Assembly: GCA_964020975.1 (NCBI GenBank)
Contig: OZ026623.1
Coordinates: 74,740,785 to 74,804,784, forward strand
Length of the DNA: 64,000 nt
Direction: 5' to 3'
Source of the DNA: Hermodice carunculata
Taxonomy: Eukaryota > Annelida > Polychaeta > Eunicida > Amphinomidae
Program-made: the position numbers and the translations under genes
Notes under the pieces: generated by a model
Database searches by the model: none
What the model saw: the letters and a program-made list of their open reading frames with translations, nothing else
What the model was told of the DNA's origin: nothing
In this document: positions 1-12,072 of the stretch, piece by piece
Layout: every line of letters starts with the position of its first letter
Numbering within the stretch: position 1 is the stretch's first letter

Positions 1-264
1 ACTAACAAACACAAAATCAATAAAACCCATGCGTGAAAATGCCCACAGTCTGTAATCTGATGTACAACACGCTTACATCACCAGCTACTGTACATGTATG
101 CGGGATAATGTTCTGCAGATTATTATATGCACATACAAAAACACTTGCATATCTTTTGTACATTTTCTAGCATGTTTTCTGTACCCGTCATGATTTTTTT
201 TTTTACATAAAATAAATAAATATATGAGTGACTAACTAACTAACTAACTAAATAAATATGTGAG

Positions 265-348
<84 letters not shown>

Positions 349-2260
349 AGCTCACAAGGTAACCCCACGGTTTATGCAGTCAGGCTTGGTCCAACTAACC
401 TAAACGTGGTGACGTGTAATTTCTTCTAAATGTATAGGTGCCCAAGACCACGCTTTACAACATTTCATAACTTGTTCTTCAGATAGTTGCATTATAAATC
501 AACTTATCAGCAATGGGTGGACTATGAGTTCATTTGAGACAACCATTTTGCATCTTTCATTTCCAGTTAGTGGCACTAACAGCATATCTGTGAGTTAATT
601 TTTCAATGGAGCGAATCGCCAGACAGATTAAACTTAAAGTTTATTTCATGCAGAATATTTAAGCACATTGCAAAATTTTGACAGTGAGGACAATTTGTGA
701 AGACACACAGCAGATCTTTGTACCTTGTTCGAGGCCATCACAGAGCCAGCGCAAAGGAATTTTGCCAACGCTACTTTATGTTTGAAATCTTTTGTTCTAA
801 GGCCAAGGCCTATCACAGATGACTTAGAATGGTGGCAGTGGATGGAAATCCCTTCCAGAGGAAATTTATATCCATACAATGCTCCCTATTGTGCTTTGCG
901 TGCCAAAGCCTTAAAATAGCATTTGGTTGCAGTTATGTAATGAAGGAAATCGTCCCATCATAATGTCATTTAACTGTTAGAATGACACAGACGAGGCCAC
1001 AGTACCAAAAGGTTGTTACACAAATACTTATTGGAAAATTTATAAAAGGAAATAAAAGAGGGATTAGAATTTTGCTAGGTCTTTAACATTTTCCGTTATG
1101 TACTAACATAATTGTTTTACAGTGTTGTGAAGTCAGTAAACTATTGATAATTAACCAGCTTATCAGTCGTTCCAGCTGATCGGATGAGTCTCTTGCTTGT
1201 GCTTCATTATACTTCAAACTTCTTCCCAAAAAGTTCATCCATGTTGTTTTAAGAGCTTAAAATTTGATGGGCCTACTCTTTTGGCAGGATTTGCTCAGTA
1301 TCTTGGCCTCTGGGTCTGCGAACCTTTGTGTGGGTTCATGCATGTGTTGTAATAATGAATTTCGTCGATAGCCAGCTTGTCATAAAGTGCCGCTGCTTTC
1401 AAGATCTTTATTTTTTCTTTAATCTAAATTTTGTTATATAATTACTCATTGCAACATTGCCTCTGAAATGATAGCGATATTACTTTGATTATGAATTGTT
1501 TCTTAAAAACAATTAGAGAAATATCCCTTGGAAAGTCATTGGTCACTTGGAAAGTATTTGGTTGCATACCAGAGGACCTATTTGCAACCTGTCAGTGTAA
1601 TTAGGCATTTCCATGACCTGGCCAGAGAAGTAGGCAGTTATCGGTTTTGGTGAGCATGACATAATTCTCTAAGTCACAAAGTCACTTGTGTGCAGACATG
1701 ACGGCAATGCAAACGAAGTTTGAACAGGACTTTTGATATTGCAGATGATGATGATCCCATATATACTAGCCAAGTTGTGGTTCAATCTAATTTGCAAGAT
1801 CAGAAGGCCACGTGAGTATACTTCCAGTTCTGGTAGCAAGTAAATATGTACTTTTGCCCGGTATTTGCATATTAATTTTATGCACGACTTAAACATCAAC
1901 AATCCCTCAGCAGACTCGTCAGTCATTTGGTCTTGTCTTACCTTCTCATTTCATGAACAAGAATTCCATTGTCATGTGTGACATTGAATATATGGGTCTC
2001 CACAGCCTTTGCTGTATCGTTTTCAAAGTCTGTGGATGCGCACTCTGGCAACAATTCTTCCATTTGCTTTTATAAGATCACCTCAGTTATTTTTTTTTAT
2101 ATTACAGGAATACCTGCAAATTAAAATTCTTCTACACAAGCCTAAAAATAAAATTTAAGGGTGTAGTTAGAATGTAAAAATTTATATGAAATTTTAACCA
2201 ACAGAAATACATTTGCTTTATCAAAGCACTAAATTCAGCTTTTCTTTTTGGACTAAATGA
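1..2260. other. AT-rich stretch without a recognisable gene
   Basis: I see no conserved protein or RNA gene here. The short ORFs at 646-919 and 1669-1926 overlap on opposite strands, have no recognisable motif and look like chance frames. The only clear structure is the tetranucleotide tract listed separately. Confidence 0.6.
229..346. repeat. Tetranucleotide microsatellite, (TAAC)n then (AAAT)n
   Basis: A short TAAC run (about 229-250) passes into an almost perfect run of AAAT units to 346. The switch of unit within one tract suggests stepwise slippage from a single AT-rich seed. Confidence 0.9.
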
Positions 2261-2269
2261 GAGAGTTTT

Positions 2270-4480
2270 AGGCTTCGGTGATGTTTGGAATTTGGTCTTT
2301 GCAACTTTTGATAGCAGTGACACCCCTTTTCACAATAATCAGGCTGGTATTAAACGAAGAAGAAAGAGTCACAGACAAAAAAAATCACAGAAAAACAAGG
2401 CATTTAGGAAGGCAGATACAAAAGAGCTTGTCCAAAAAATACTACAGGCTTTCTGCAGCTACAGGGATCAATCATTTCGAGAGAAAAAAATCAATGAATT
2501 TTTGGTTGTTACTTACTCAGAACACACATTTCCGTAAAATTTCTATGAAATTATGAACGCTTCCACAACAACTATTCATGAACCCGATTTTAAAAAGAGA
2601 AAAAAATGAATCAAATGTTTTGCAGCATAATTTTAAACACAAAGTTTTTTATTCCCTGTTTCAGTCCCTTTTCAAATCGAAATTTGTTCATAACATGAAT
2701 ACCAATAAATGCACAATAAAATATCATCCCACTATTTCGTATAAATATGGCAACAATATTGGACAAAGTAGCACTAATTACAAGATATGTCTCGATTTAA
2801 TTGGTCTGTATGTCTAACGGAAAATATTTCATTCTTTGATACACACCACAAACATGCATTTACAGGTAATTTGGATATAATGCAAAATCCCATTTCAAAA
2901 GAATGGATGAAAAAAGGTGCAAAATTGAGATGTCTTAAGTTGAACATTATCAGTAGGCATGTGATGCATTCGGTTTCTCCTGTATGAAATGGACAAAGAA
3001 ATAAAAAAAACAAAAAACAAATGTAATTTCATCAATTTGAAGGATAGTTATCATACTTGAAAAGAGTCTTTAAAAAATACAATTTATCTTTACAACTCCC
3101 ACATTTAAAACTTCAATACATTTAATTTAAAACAGCCTTAGGCTTCAAAAGTAGTCAGAGAACTGCAAGAAAGATTTGCAATCACTCACATTGATAGGGC
3201 AGGTAACAATTTTTGAATCATCTGCAAAAAATATTATCTGGGTGTTTTGAAAAATGAACTCCGTATACATATTATTTCAGACATTAGAGGAAATAAATTA
3301 TATAAATTACACAAACAATCCATTGATTTGATAGATACACATATAAATGAGATGAAAAGGAATTTTAATGTCCGTTTTTTTAAGAGGACTCCTCTATTCC
3401 CCTTTTGTTCTGGATACCCAAAGTACATAATAACCCTTTTAAATCTAGATTCATAGTTGGTGCTTAAAATGCACAGCAAAAATTATCAAAGGAAGTAACA
3501 CTGTGTTTGGTAGCTACAAGGAATTAATATCCGTAAATACTGTAATGCAATTTATATAAATTGCGAAAATAATCCTTTTTGGAGTATTAGCAATTCTATT
3601 GAGTCTTTATCTAAAATAAAAAATTTAGAAGCAAACAATATCTATTGTTTTGATTTTTGTACACTTTACAGTAATCTACCAACTTATGAAGTCAAAAGTT
3701 CTCTGTCAGAATTAAAAAGCAAATTAAATATTTAAAAAAAAAACGTAAACCATACATAAATAGTAATTCATTTAGAAGGAAAGCATATTGATCGCACAAT
3801 AAATATTTAACAAGTAACATAAATCGTACACTGTTGATACTTTGAGTGATGCTAGAGTTCGTTTCGATGATACATTTGCTAAATGTGGATCGTTGGTTTT
3901 GCCACAAATGAAAGACTTTCTAATGGATAGCAACTGCTCCACTTTACTGGCATATTTGTATATAGATGAATTGATGAAAAGGGACTTTCAAGTGGCTACA
4001 AAATTATAAGCAACTCAAGTTATATTTATGATATTGCTGTTGCAAATGTACAGAATTTCAGTGAAATTGCTAAGGAATTTACCCTAAAGATATCCCTGTG
4101 GAGGGTAAAAATTCAGATGGTTTCAGAGATGTGTTTTTTGACTGATATATTCAGGTCACCAATGACAGGTTTTTTAGCAAAATCCATCACAAAATAAATG
4201 AGTTTAACTTTGAAATACTTAACTATCCTTTCCCGGACAGTAATATTTTGGAGACTATTACACATAATATTTTTTGTCACACATTTTGAGGTTTGGTCAT
4301 ATTTGTTCTAAATTTCAGGACTTTGCATCTCGAACCAAATCGATTTGCAATAAACTTGATTTAAGAGGATTTTAATATGTTCTTTTGATCAAACACATCT
4401 ACAAATTTTGCTGTTGATATTCAGAAATGGTTAAAATGTTTGGCTTCAATATTTTAGAGATTTTAGACTTGCATTTTTTG
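2270..4480 (+). mobile_element. Broken Penelope-like retroelement (fossil)
   Basis: Translated pieces recall the reverse transcriptase ORFs of Penelope-like elements, in the expected order. A lysine/arginine-rich N-terminal part lies at about 2330-2540. A stretch reading SYKYGNNIG...NYK is near 2735-2790. The stretch HKHAFTGNLDIMQN lies at about 2845-2890 with WMKKGAKLR after it. Then come a segment with ERFAITHIDRAGNN near 3165-3215, FWSIxNSIESL...FDFCTLYSNLP near 3580-3685, and a tail resembling the YLDDI...FPFxDxxI region near 4000-4260. The copy is heavily broken (many interruptions), so it is old and inactive. I did not find clear ends or a GIY-YIG endonuclease. Assignment to Penelope-like rather than another non-LTR class is from remembered family motifs. 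Confidence 0.5.
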
Positions 4481-4493
4481 CCACTTAATTTAG

Positions 4494-4990
4494 TCTTTTG
4501 CCATCATTCTCTTTTATAATCACCTTTCAGACATTTTATGCAAGCTCGTTTCTCTTAGGTTTACCCCAATCCCCACCCCTGGGGCTATCGGTTTCAAGCA
4601 GCGGCCTAGGACAGTTACAAGCTTGCCTGATTGTACCTGATACTGGACTAAGAAATATTATAGTTTGTTTGCATTGTATAAACTCAAATAGTAATTACTT
4701 TCATTCTTTTCTGACTTGCCCTTCACATCTCTCTGGTAATGTCCAAAGATTATCAGGAGGATTGGTTACAGTAATTTTACAGTTTTTACACTTGCCTGTT
4801 TGCTACTTAATTTTCCTTTTTTGTACCATTCCATTTAAATAATCACTTTCAGTCGCAAGCAGCGGCTGACAACAGTTACCAGTAATTATACTTAAAATCG
4901 TGTTAACGAAGATTTTTGTTTGAAAAACTTATTTTTGACATAAAGGCTATCAACTTTCATTTTTTTCTGACGTGGCGAAATGCACAATTA
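4494..4990. repeat. Diverged tandem duplication, unit about 320 bp
   Basis: The segment at about 4494-4560, with TATAATCACCTTTCAG followed by AGCAGCGGCCTAGGACAG, is echoed at about 4811-4880 by AATAATCACTTTCAG and AGCAGCGGCTGACAACAG. A later pair, ACTTTCATTCTTTTCTGAC and ACTTTCATTTTTTTCTGAC (about 4697 and 4953), keeps similar spacing. It lies directly downstream of the Penelope-like relic, a family that often leaves partial tandem copies. That link is inferred. Confidence 0.5.
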
Positions 4991-5658
4991 CTGAACAATT
5001 AAAAAAAAAAACACTCAACATTGACATTATTTTCTCAAATGTCACAAACCTTACACATCACGTTGAAACCTTGACTAAGGGTTGGCAGTGAAATAGAGCT
5101 TAATTGTTTGGAGAATTTCAAAGTGAGGAGTATGTGTCATCATGGCGTTTGTTTTACATATCTGAGCAAGATGTCCATTGTTGCTGTACTTATTATGATT
5201 TCCCTTGGTGTGTACAGGTGGTCTAGCTGTAACTGTTTATTTTTCACTTGGACTGAATATAATACCGCAGTTTGTTTCTACTTCAGTTATAAACTAACAG
5301 GTAGTTGAACCAGGATAAGCTATCCAGCTAAAAAGAGTACAAACTGGTTCAGGAGTTCGTCAATTTGTTGTTATGCGAACCTGTACTATACAAATTTAGA
5401 AATTATGCTTTGTTTGTCAGGTTCTCTTCTTTCACGATCAGTCGGGGATGATACTTGAACCTGTAATTTTACACTAAAGTTGTAATTTCCAGCAATTGAC
5501 TAACTTAAGTAATTCACTTCCTTAGATTATGTTTACATCGTTCCATTTCCCCCCTCACTAAGTACTGTGGTCCACCGTCAATTTCCCATTCATCCCTGGT
5601 TCTACACATATTAAGTAGTTGGAGGTCAATTTATACTAGTGACGATATGTACATAATT
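4991..5658. other. Anonymous stretch before the Tc1 element
   Basis: Short AT-rich sequence with no recognisable coding or repeat feature. It contains the left flank and TA target site of the Tc1-like element. Confidence 0.5.
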
Positions 5659-5660
5659 TA

Positions 5661-5685
5661 TACTGAACCAAATAAATAACGCAAC
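5661..5685 (+). repeat. Left terminal inverted repeat of the Tc1 element
   Basis: It starts TACTGAACCAAATAAATAAC and is matched by the reverse complement of the right end with two or three differences in 25 bases. A TA target duplication flanks it. Confidence 0.85.
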
Positions 5686-6126
5686 TTTTTCATTTGGGTT
5701 TATTTTCACATTAGAACTGTATTTACAGTTCAGAAATATACGAAACCGTTGTTAAATCAGTCTAAAATAATGCACCAAGTTGTGTGGCCTCAAGGTCGAG
5801 TACCCTGACCTTGCCATGGGGTCATTGTCATGAATGAAGAGTGACCACAGCAGGCTATTTTACGCAGGTCTCTGACACCTGAAATTAAGGTTGCCAAGTC
5901 TTTGATTCTGGGACAGGAAAAGGCCACATTGAAATCAGCCCAAGCGTAACTGTGTGCGAGGATATGAGGCTTTCAAAGTTTGGTGGTTGTGCTGAATCAA
6001 GGACAACTGCAGGATTCAGTGTTACCCACATGACTAAAACCTTCGCACCTTTACTGGTTGGATGTAGCCCCTCACGGACAATGAAAGGGCAGCATGGGAT
6101 TCATTTGGCACAGTATTCCGAGAACT

Positions 6127-7143
6127 ATGGGTCGATTATTAACAGTAGATCGGGAGAGAGGAATTGGCATGCTACAGGCTGGTTTATCTGCAGCAGAGGT
6201 GGCAAGAAGACTGCAAGTCCACAAATCCACTATATCCAGACTTGCTACAAGATTCCAGGAGACTGGGGCCACAGCTGATAGACAGTGTCCTGGGAGACCA
6301 AGAGAAACCACACCTGCACAAGACAGACACATCAGGGTGTCACATCTGCGGAACAGAACTCAACCAGCCACTAGAACTGCACAACAGACACCTGGCAGAA
6401 CCAATAACAGAATATCTGCCCAGACAGTCTGTAATAGACTACAAGAACACCATCTACATGCCAGGTGTCCTTACAGGGGTCAAATTTTGACACAGGCAAG
6501 AAGGCAAGCCCGACGACAATGGGCTACTGCCCATACTCGCTGGACCCATCAACAGTGGAGGGATGTGCTATTCACCGATGAATCCGGCTTCACCCTGTAT
6601 CATGCAGATGGTAGGACACGTGTTTGGCGACGAAGGGGAGAACGCTACTCAGATGCCTGTGTGCTGGAAACAGATCGATTTGGAGGTGCATGAGTGATGG
6701 TGTGGGGTGGAATTTCATTCACAGCCAAACCCCAGCTAATCTTCATTGAAGGCAATCTTAACGCTGCCCGTTACAGGGATGAGATCCTTCAGCCTGTTGC
6801 TGTCCCTTTCATTAGACACCCCCAACTCCACTTGCTTCAACAGGACAATGCTCGGCCCCATGCCACTAGACTGACGATGGATTTTCTGCAAGGAGAAGGA
6901 ATTAACGTTTTACCATGGCCAACCTTCTCACCTGATATCAATCCCATTGAGCATCTTTGGGACTACCTTGACCAGCGTGTTCGGAGATGGGATCCAGTGC
7001 CCGCCAACCGCCAGCAGCTTCGCCAGGCTCTTCAAGAAGAGTGGGATCGTGTGCCCCGGCAGATGGTGCAGCGGCTAGTGCCATCCATGCGCCGACGTTG
7101 CATAGCAGTTACAGATGCTGATGGTGGTCACACAAAGTATTAG
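6127..7143 (+). pseudogene. Tc1-type DD34E transposase with one in-frame stop
   Basis: Cut-and-paste transposase of about 338 codons, close to the usual Tc1 length. I take the ATG at 6127, whose product begins MGRLLT. The in-frame start at 6094 would add 11 residues that do not look like the family. Residues 1-110 hold paired helix-turn-helix DNA-binding units (AGLSAAEVARRLQVHKSTIS, then a QETG...GRPR linker). The catalytic core shows FTDESGF (first Asp), LLQQDNARPH (second Asp) and SPDINPIEHLWDYL (Glu). A TGA at 6691-6693 splits the frame just before VMVWGG, where the family normally has a serine or similar residue; the frame is otherwise open to the TAG at 7141. The element is therefore probably non-autonomous but very young, or the TGA is a sequencing or allelic difference. 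Confidence 0.9.
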
Positions 7144-7330
7144 TGGACATGCCAATTTGTGAACTCTACAAATTAATGTTGCCCTGTTTATTGCCAGCTG
7201 GTCGCGCCCTCTTTGACAGTTTCAAGTTTTTGTTTTTCACACGTTATGCCAAAAAGACTGCAGAATATGGATCTAATTTGTTTCTGTGATATGAAAGTAA
7301 CAATAAATATTTAAGTTAAAAAGTTTAAGG

Positions 7331-7355
7331 GTTGCCTTATTTGTTTGGTTCAGTA
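7331..7355 (-). repeat. Right terminal inverted repeat of the Tc1 element
   Basis: The reverse complement starts TACTGAACCAAACAAATAAG, pairing with the left end. The TA at 7356-7357 is the second target-site copy. Confidence 0.85.
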
Positions 7356-7357
7356 TA

Positions 7358-9288
7358 TATCTTCCACTAAAATAGCTTCTAGCTCAAAATTATGTTACAC
7401 CTGGCTAATAAATGACTGCATGACATCATGGACAATCAATATTAAAACAGACTTACCTAATCAATAGTTTAACCTTTTCCCATCAGATGTCACTTTACCC
7501 TGTGAAGGGCATCAAAACAGGCTAGAATAATGAACAGAATGCTTTTTCAGTGGACTTTGTTTTAAGATTCATATTTGTACACTGTAAGTGATTGTTTGAG
7601 GACACATGGTTGTCCAGGAATGGCTTTAAGAGTTGGCAATCTCGAATATGAGATATATAGCCCCCCACTTCGTCTTCCCTGCAGGTTCTCTGTAGCGAAG
7701 TCATAATGGCGGCTCTGCCTCTAGTCATCTTGGTGACAGCCAGCTTTTTACTGCATGCTTCATAATTATCATTTCGATAGAATATAACATGTCTTGCAAT
7801 TGAGTAGGTAGTATACTTTGGTAGTAAAAATATATATGTAAGGATGGCAAATGTTATATAGTGGTATCAGTGATGATAGCTCATGGTGTTCATTGTCTGG
7901 TTTGATGTTTTCTGTGTGCATGGAAATACAGTCTCCCGGTGCAACATCAAGTCTTTACTAACAAGCCTGGTTGTCAAATAAACATTAGTTCTTAACTGAT
8001 CTACTGTCCTTTCTCAAATTTCAACCTACATTGTTCCATGGGTTAAACCTCCATGAGACCAGTGTTACAACTTTGGATCTCCAGATGTAGTGATACGCCT
8101 TACAATGTTCTAGCCTCCATATTCAGTTTTTGTTTACTGAGGTCACGTGACTTTCACTCGGATAGCATTCAGGTCATTTCCATAACATTTGCCCATGGGG
8201 TTAGCCTGAACCGGATTCACGCAGACAGACCCGTCCTGTTAGCTACACCTCACAACAGAGGCATGTCCTCTTCAGTATATTCATTACACAATTATGCCAA
8301 AATAGCCATGATTGTATACATGCATTGCTTTGTACTGCCTTGGTTGTAAACGCCAAACAGGACAATAGGTTTCAATTTGCATCATTTTGCTAACTGTCAT
8401 TTTATGAGATATTGGCTATAATAATTCTCTGAGAGGTCGTGGTGACTATTTACAGTCAGACTGACAATTGCTTTAGTCCTGTGCACAGTGCAGGGTATTA
8501 GTTACGCACGAACCTTTTTTTTTTCTTTCTTTTTTTTTTAAATTTTGTTCTCAGTCTGATAATATCCAGATATACGCATAAATATGATCACATTTCCGTA
8601 TTGCATTAAAATACCATCCATTAAGAAAGAAAATGTACAATGGACTGAAGCCTGACATACCATTCACCACGGATAAAGTGAAGGCTCCTAGTCCTAGGCT
8701 ACATCACTATCAGACTATCATTAGCGTGACAGCTACCAATTTATTTTTTGACATCTATTAATCTTTGTTTTGACGAGCATTATGATATATTTAAGTTGCC
8801 ATTGTTACTCATCCCGGATACTTGGACCCTCATCTATTCATCACTTTAGAATAAACAATAATTCAGATTCAGTGCCGCAGTTACTATTACAGGGAGGGAG
8901 TGGACTGAAGCCAGGCCCACTAAACCATTGCACGGAAGTTAGTCTGTTTACACAGGCAAGGCTTAACCTCTTGCAGCCAACAAACTAACATACCAACTCA
9001 GAAACTGCTATTTACTTGTTTTGATAGTACTGATCCAACGGTTCATACATATGTCCTCATTTTTGGTATTACCCCCCACCGCACCCCCAAGCATACAGAC
9101 CAAGCAACATGTTAATTACAAAGTGATAATTATAAACCCTTGGTAATTGTTGACAAGAAGGTACAAAATAAATAGGTTGTTCAGAACAAAATTACTCGTG
9201 ATTTTGCATTTGTAATAATGTACCGGATTCAAAAGTTGATTTGAATAATTTCTATGGTGTGACAACATTAAGTAAAAATCTTTCACAA

Positions 9289-9324
<36 letters not shown>

Positions 9325-9342
9325 CACACACACACAACTTAC
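7358..9342. other. No gene recognised
   Basis: I searched the minus strand for further exons of the DUF6589-like gene (its usual C-terminal part) and found none. The remaining small ORFs lack motifs. A polypyrimidine patch at 8517-8540 and a CA tract at 9290-9336 are the only simple features. Confidence 0.5.
9290..9336. repeat. (AC)n microsatellite
   Basis: Nearly pure CA run with one interrupting A. It begins within a few bases downstream of a minus-strand splice donor (GTAAGT at 9342-9337), so any transcript of that gene would carry a UG repeat next to its 5' splice site. Confidence 0.9.
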
Positions 9343-9565
9343 TCGCGAGGAACAAATGGCAGATGAGGAAATATTTGTTGTGATTATTGTGATGGAATTA
9401 GGTCCATTTTCCAGTCAGAAATCATGGCTGGCCCGTCACCTTCACGGACTGCATCTTTGCGAGTCATATTGACTAGTCCCTCCCACATCAATGTACGAGT
9501 GTAGTTCAAAACATGGTCATCAGACTCGGCACCCAGGGCACATTCCTCTGAACGGAACCACTCCT
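9343..9565 (-). pseudogene. Last recognised exon: DUF6589-like GDG block
   Basis: It begins after TTTCACAG and ends at GCGA|GTAAGT, both strong sites. The first part encodes RSEECALGAESDDHVLNYTR, MWEGLVNMTRKDAV and REGDGPAMISDWKMDL. The conserved continuation FHHNNHNKYFLICHLFLA is in a different frame, so the exon has one frameshift shortly after the aspartate-leucine pair (about 9400). In family members this block comes late in the DUF6589 region, which fits its place downstream of the PHD exon. Confidence 0.65.
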
Positions 9566-9676
9566 CTGTGAAATGCATTATTTGAAAAAGTGAAATGGTG
9601 CTAAAATACCATTGAGTTGGTGCTATTGAAATATATCAAGGTAAACCAATAAGTTGCCAAAACCATTGTTTAATTG

Positions 9677-9677
<1 letters not shown>

Positions 9678-9775
<98 letters not shown>

Positions 9776-9789
9776 TGTATATATATATA
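9678..9789. repeat. (AT)n microsatellite
   Basis: About 110 bases of nearly pure AT, able to form a long cruciform. It lies in an intron of the minus-strand gene. Confidence 0.95.
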
Positions 9790-10348
9790 ATCTATTTATT
9801 TTATAGTCTTTGATCTATAAGAGGCAGTTCTCTATTCTATGACATTCCATAAAAGCAACTTTTCTAGTTGTCTTCTATGCAGACCAAGCTGTACTCCGCT
9901 TGGGGTGGATGATATAGATGGTTATACATCATGTACATCTGTTCAGCATACAACTTTTTACTTGTGGATTACATTCCATTACACCAAGATTTGCATAAGT
10001 AAAAAACACATGCATGACTGAACATGTGCACCAAAAGCAACTTCATGTTGTTTGTTGTATTATAAGAAAAAGAAATCTAACTATACAAAAAAAAATGTTC
10101 CTACAGTTTTTGCCCTTTTCAGGTGAACGTGCAGTCAGGTGTTGTCTTAGGCGTGTTTAGGCTCATATTCATCACAAACCCTAGCTTGCAACATATTGTG
10201 TCTTCTACAACAGATTTCATACTACATGTATCTGTGGATTAGTTTCACCATAAAGTGAAATTGTATATTGATACACAAATTTTTGGTTGTTTTGCATGTG
10301 GGCAGGAGTTTGCTTATTATGCCCTAATATTTTTTTTCAAAATACATG

Positions 10349-10531
10349 TACAGTGGTACTTGTCTTGAGGGACCCCACTAATTAGAGACTGCATATCTTT
10401 TTAAGACCACTCTCTGAGAACACTGTACTATCTTTACCATGTTATTGTACCTCTAATGAAAGACCACCTGTTTTCAGACACCACATTTTGACCCTCCCTT
10501 GGGGTGCTCTCTCAACACAGGAACCACTTTA
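10349..10531. mobile_element. MITE of about 180 bp, Tc1/mariner-like ends
   Basis: It is flanked by TA. The left end CAGTGGTACTTGTCTTGAG is the imperfect reverse complement of the right end CTCAACACAGGAACCACT. The interior is AT-rich and non-coding. It resembles the element at 12905-13082 along its whole length, including ATATCTTTTTAA and GAAAGA(C/T)CA, so the two are diverged members of one family. Confidence 0.65.
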
Positions 10532-10589
10532 TTTCTTCTATTTCCACTTTGCTTTTGACTTGTATTTAAATGATGCAGCATCCAACCAG

Positions 10590-10865
10590 GCAACTGCAAA
10601 TTTGGCATTTTCATATTACCTGTTCAAGTTTTGCACATGATGCAAAATAGTCAAGATGTTTAAAATTATTCAAACTGGGACCATTTGAAAATTGCAGTTG
10701 CTTCTGGCTTCCTGAGTATTCAACATAGAGACACAAATGTTGGTGAAAGTATTAGGTTTGTTGGGGCTGTGCATCTTTGAATCACATTACCACAGATGTA
10801 GAATTAAAATTTATTACAGTTAGGGCCATTTGAAAAACTATTGTAGATAGATGTGCATGTGCTGA
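10590..10865. repeat. Tandem repeat, period about 146 bp (two units)
   Basis: GGGACCATTTGAAAA at about 10677 recurs as GGGCCATTTGAAAAAC at 10823, preceded each time by a similar AAAATTxATT(C/A)A stretch. The units are diverged. This is one of several intronic or anonymous arrays here with nearly the same period. Confidence 0.45.
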
Positions 10866-10987
10866 GGGCACATACAATGAATGGTGAACAACGGAATTAA
10901 ATTTTAAGCCAACACATGGGTTTAAATGCTAACCACATGTACCTGCAAAACTATTACCGGTATAAATATAGGTTTGATTCAAAAGAA

Positions 10988-10988
<1 letters not shown>

Positions 10989-11031
<43 letters not shown>
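10989..11031. repeat. (AT)n microsatellite
   Basis: About 42 bases of pure AT dinucleotide in an intron of the minus-strand gene. Confidence 0.95.
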
Positions 11032-11034
<3 letters not shown>

Positions 11035-11140
11035 TCTGGTGCTAGGTTTGGTCTGAATTTTCACACACAGACAGAATTGCTATCGACAGAATCTTTATTC
11101 CCTACTTTATCTTCCTTTGCATTTTCCATCATAAGCATAC

Positions 11141-11400
11141 CTGGCAATTCATCATATTCTTTTCCAATGCACACAAGGAGGTACCATTTCTGTTTTCCTC
11201 CTTTAGAAAACACTGTACCATAGGGCGACCTGGTCTCTTTTGATGAAATTTGCAGTATATGTACCCTTCACTTTGTTGGCAACTTGGGCTACGGTACCAA
11301 TCTTCATCTACATGAGGAGCCTCTGTGTTGAGGCATGATACATGAAACCAGGATGGGCCACAGAAGTAGTTGCAACACAAAACCATAGGAAAGTCTTGGA
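11141..11400 (-). pseudogene. Exon: main part of two PHD-like fingers, damaged
   Basis: The acceptor is TTTTTCTTTCAG and the donor CCAG|GTATGC. With the end of the preceding exon (YCHC) it forms a PHD finger: MVLCCNYFC, WFHVSC, then EDWYRSPSC. The seventh zinc ligand position is Arg where Cys is expected (CGT for TGT). A second finger follows, starting YIYCKFH, with Phe in place of the second Cys. After PMVQC the conserved continuation KWYLLVCIGKEYDELP lies in another frame, and there the usual WYH histidine is Leu. PHD fingers read histone H3 tails in chromatin proteins; these two could not fold normally. Several ligand losses argue for decay rather than a single sequencing error. Confidence 0.65.
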
Positions 11401-12072
11401 CTGAAAGAAAAAGATTCAAATTTTGATAATGCAGTAACTTGTTATTTCTAACTTATCAAAAATTGATAGAAAATCTGAACGCTTATCACTGACCAAGTTT
11501 GACGGGTCCACATTTGTCAGCCCCCAATCAATTCTAAGTTGTAACATTATCATTTCCCTTTTCTCATAGAGATCACATTTGGACCTGCCTTACTAGTACA
11601 TGTTGGTCTGCAAAAATAATCCCATAGAGTTTATTTGAAGTTTTACAAATGCACAGATAACACTGTTACATTCACTGATTTATATGCAAAAGTAATGCAA
11701 AAGTCCCCAATAGATGTGCAAAAGATTTTAAAAATATTACAGAACAATATACAGTAAATGATCTCATATGTGAAACTGAAATCTTCTAAAAAAGCTCACT
11801 CTATTTTTATCATTCCCCTCTGTAATATACATACATCCTAAAGAATAAAGTGGCCTCCTCTTAATCCTTTTAAGGCAATCCCAAATGTAGCCTAATAGTA
11901 GCCATTTAAGTGGGTTGGAAATATAATAGAAGCGCACACTTTCAGCATTTAAGAAAGGTGGTCTGTCTTTTATGATGGTTGGCCTCTGGTAAAAGGGTCA
12001 TTGCAAGAGAAGAACCATTGTATTTACTTTCTGTCAACAAGAACATGTTCTAAATGTTAAATATATAGTCAC

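Larger units (their letters stand above)
5659..7357 (+). mobile_element. Tc1/mariner transposon, near full length
   Basis: An element of about 1.7 kb lies between two TA dinucleotides (5659-5660 and 7356-7357), the target duplication expected of the superfamily. Its termini are inverted repeats beginning TACTGAACCAAA (5661 on the plus strand and 7355 on the minus strand). They match over about 25 bp with two or three differences. Inside is a single transposase frame preceded by about 470 bp of leader. Complete ends and a frame broken by only one stop point to a fairly recent arrival. It lies beyond the last recognisable exon of the minus-strand DUF6589-like gene. Confidence 0.9.

Noticed and set aside
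4498-4842. 114-codon hydrophobic ORF
   Set aside because: Covers a diverged tandem duplication; hydrophobicity comes from T-rich sequence.
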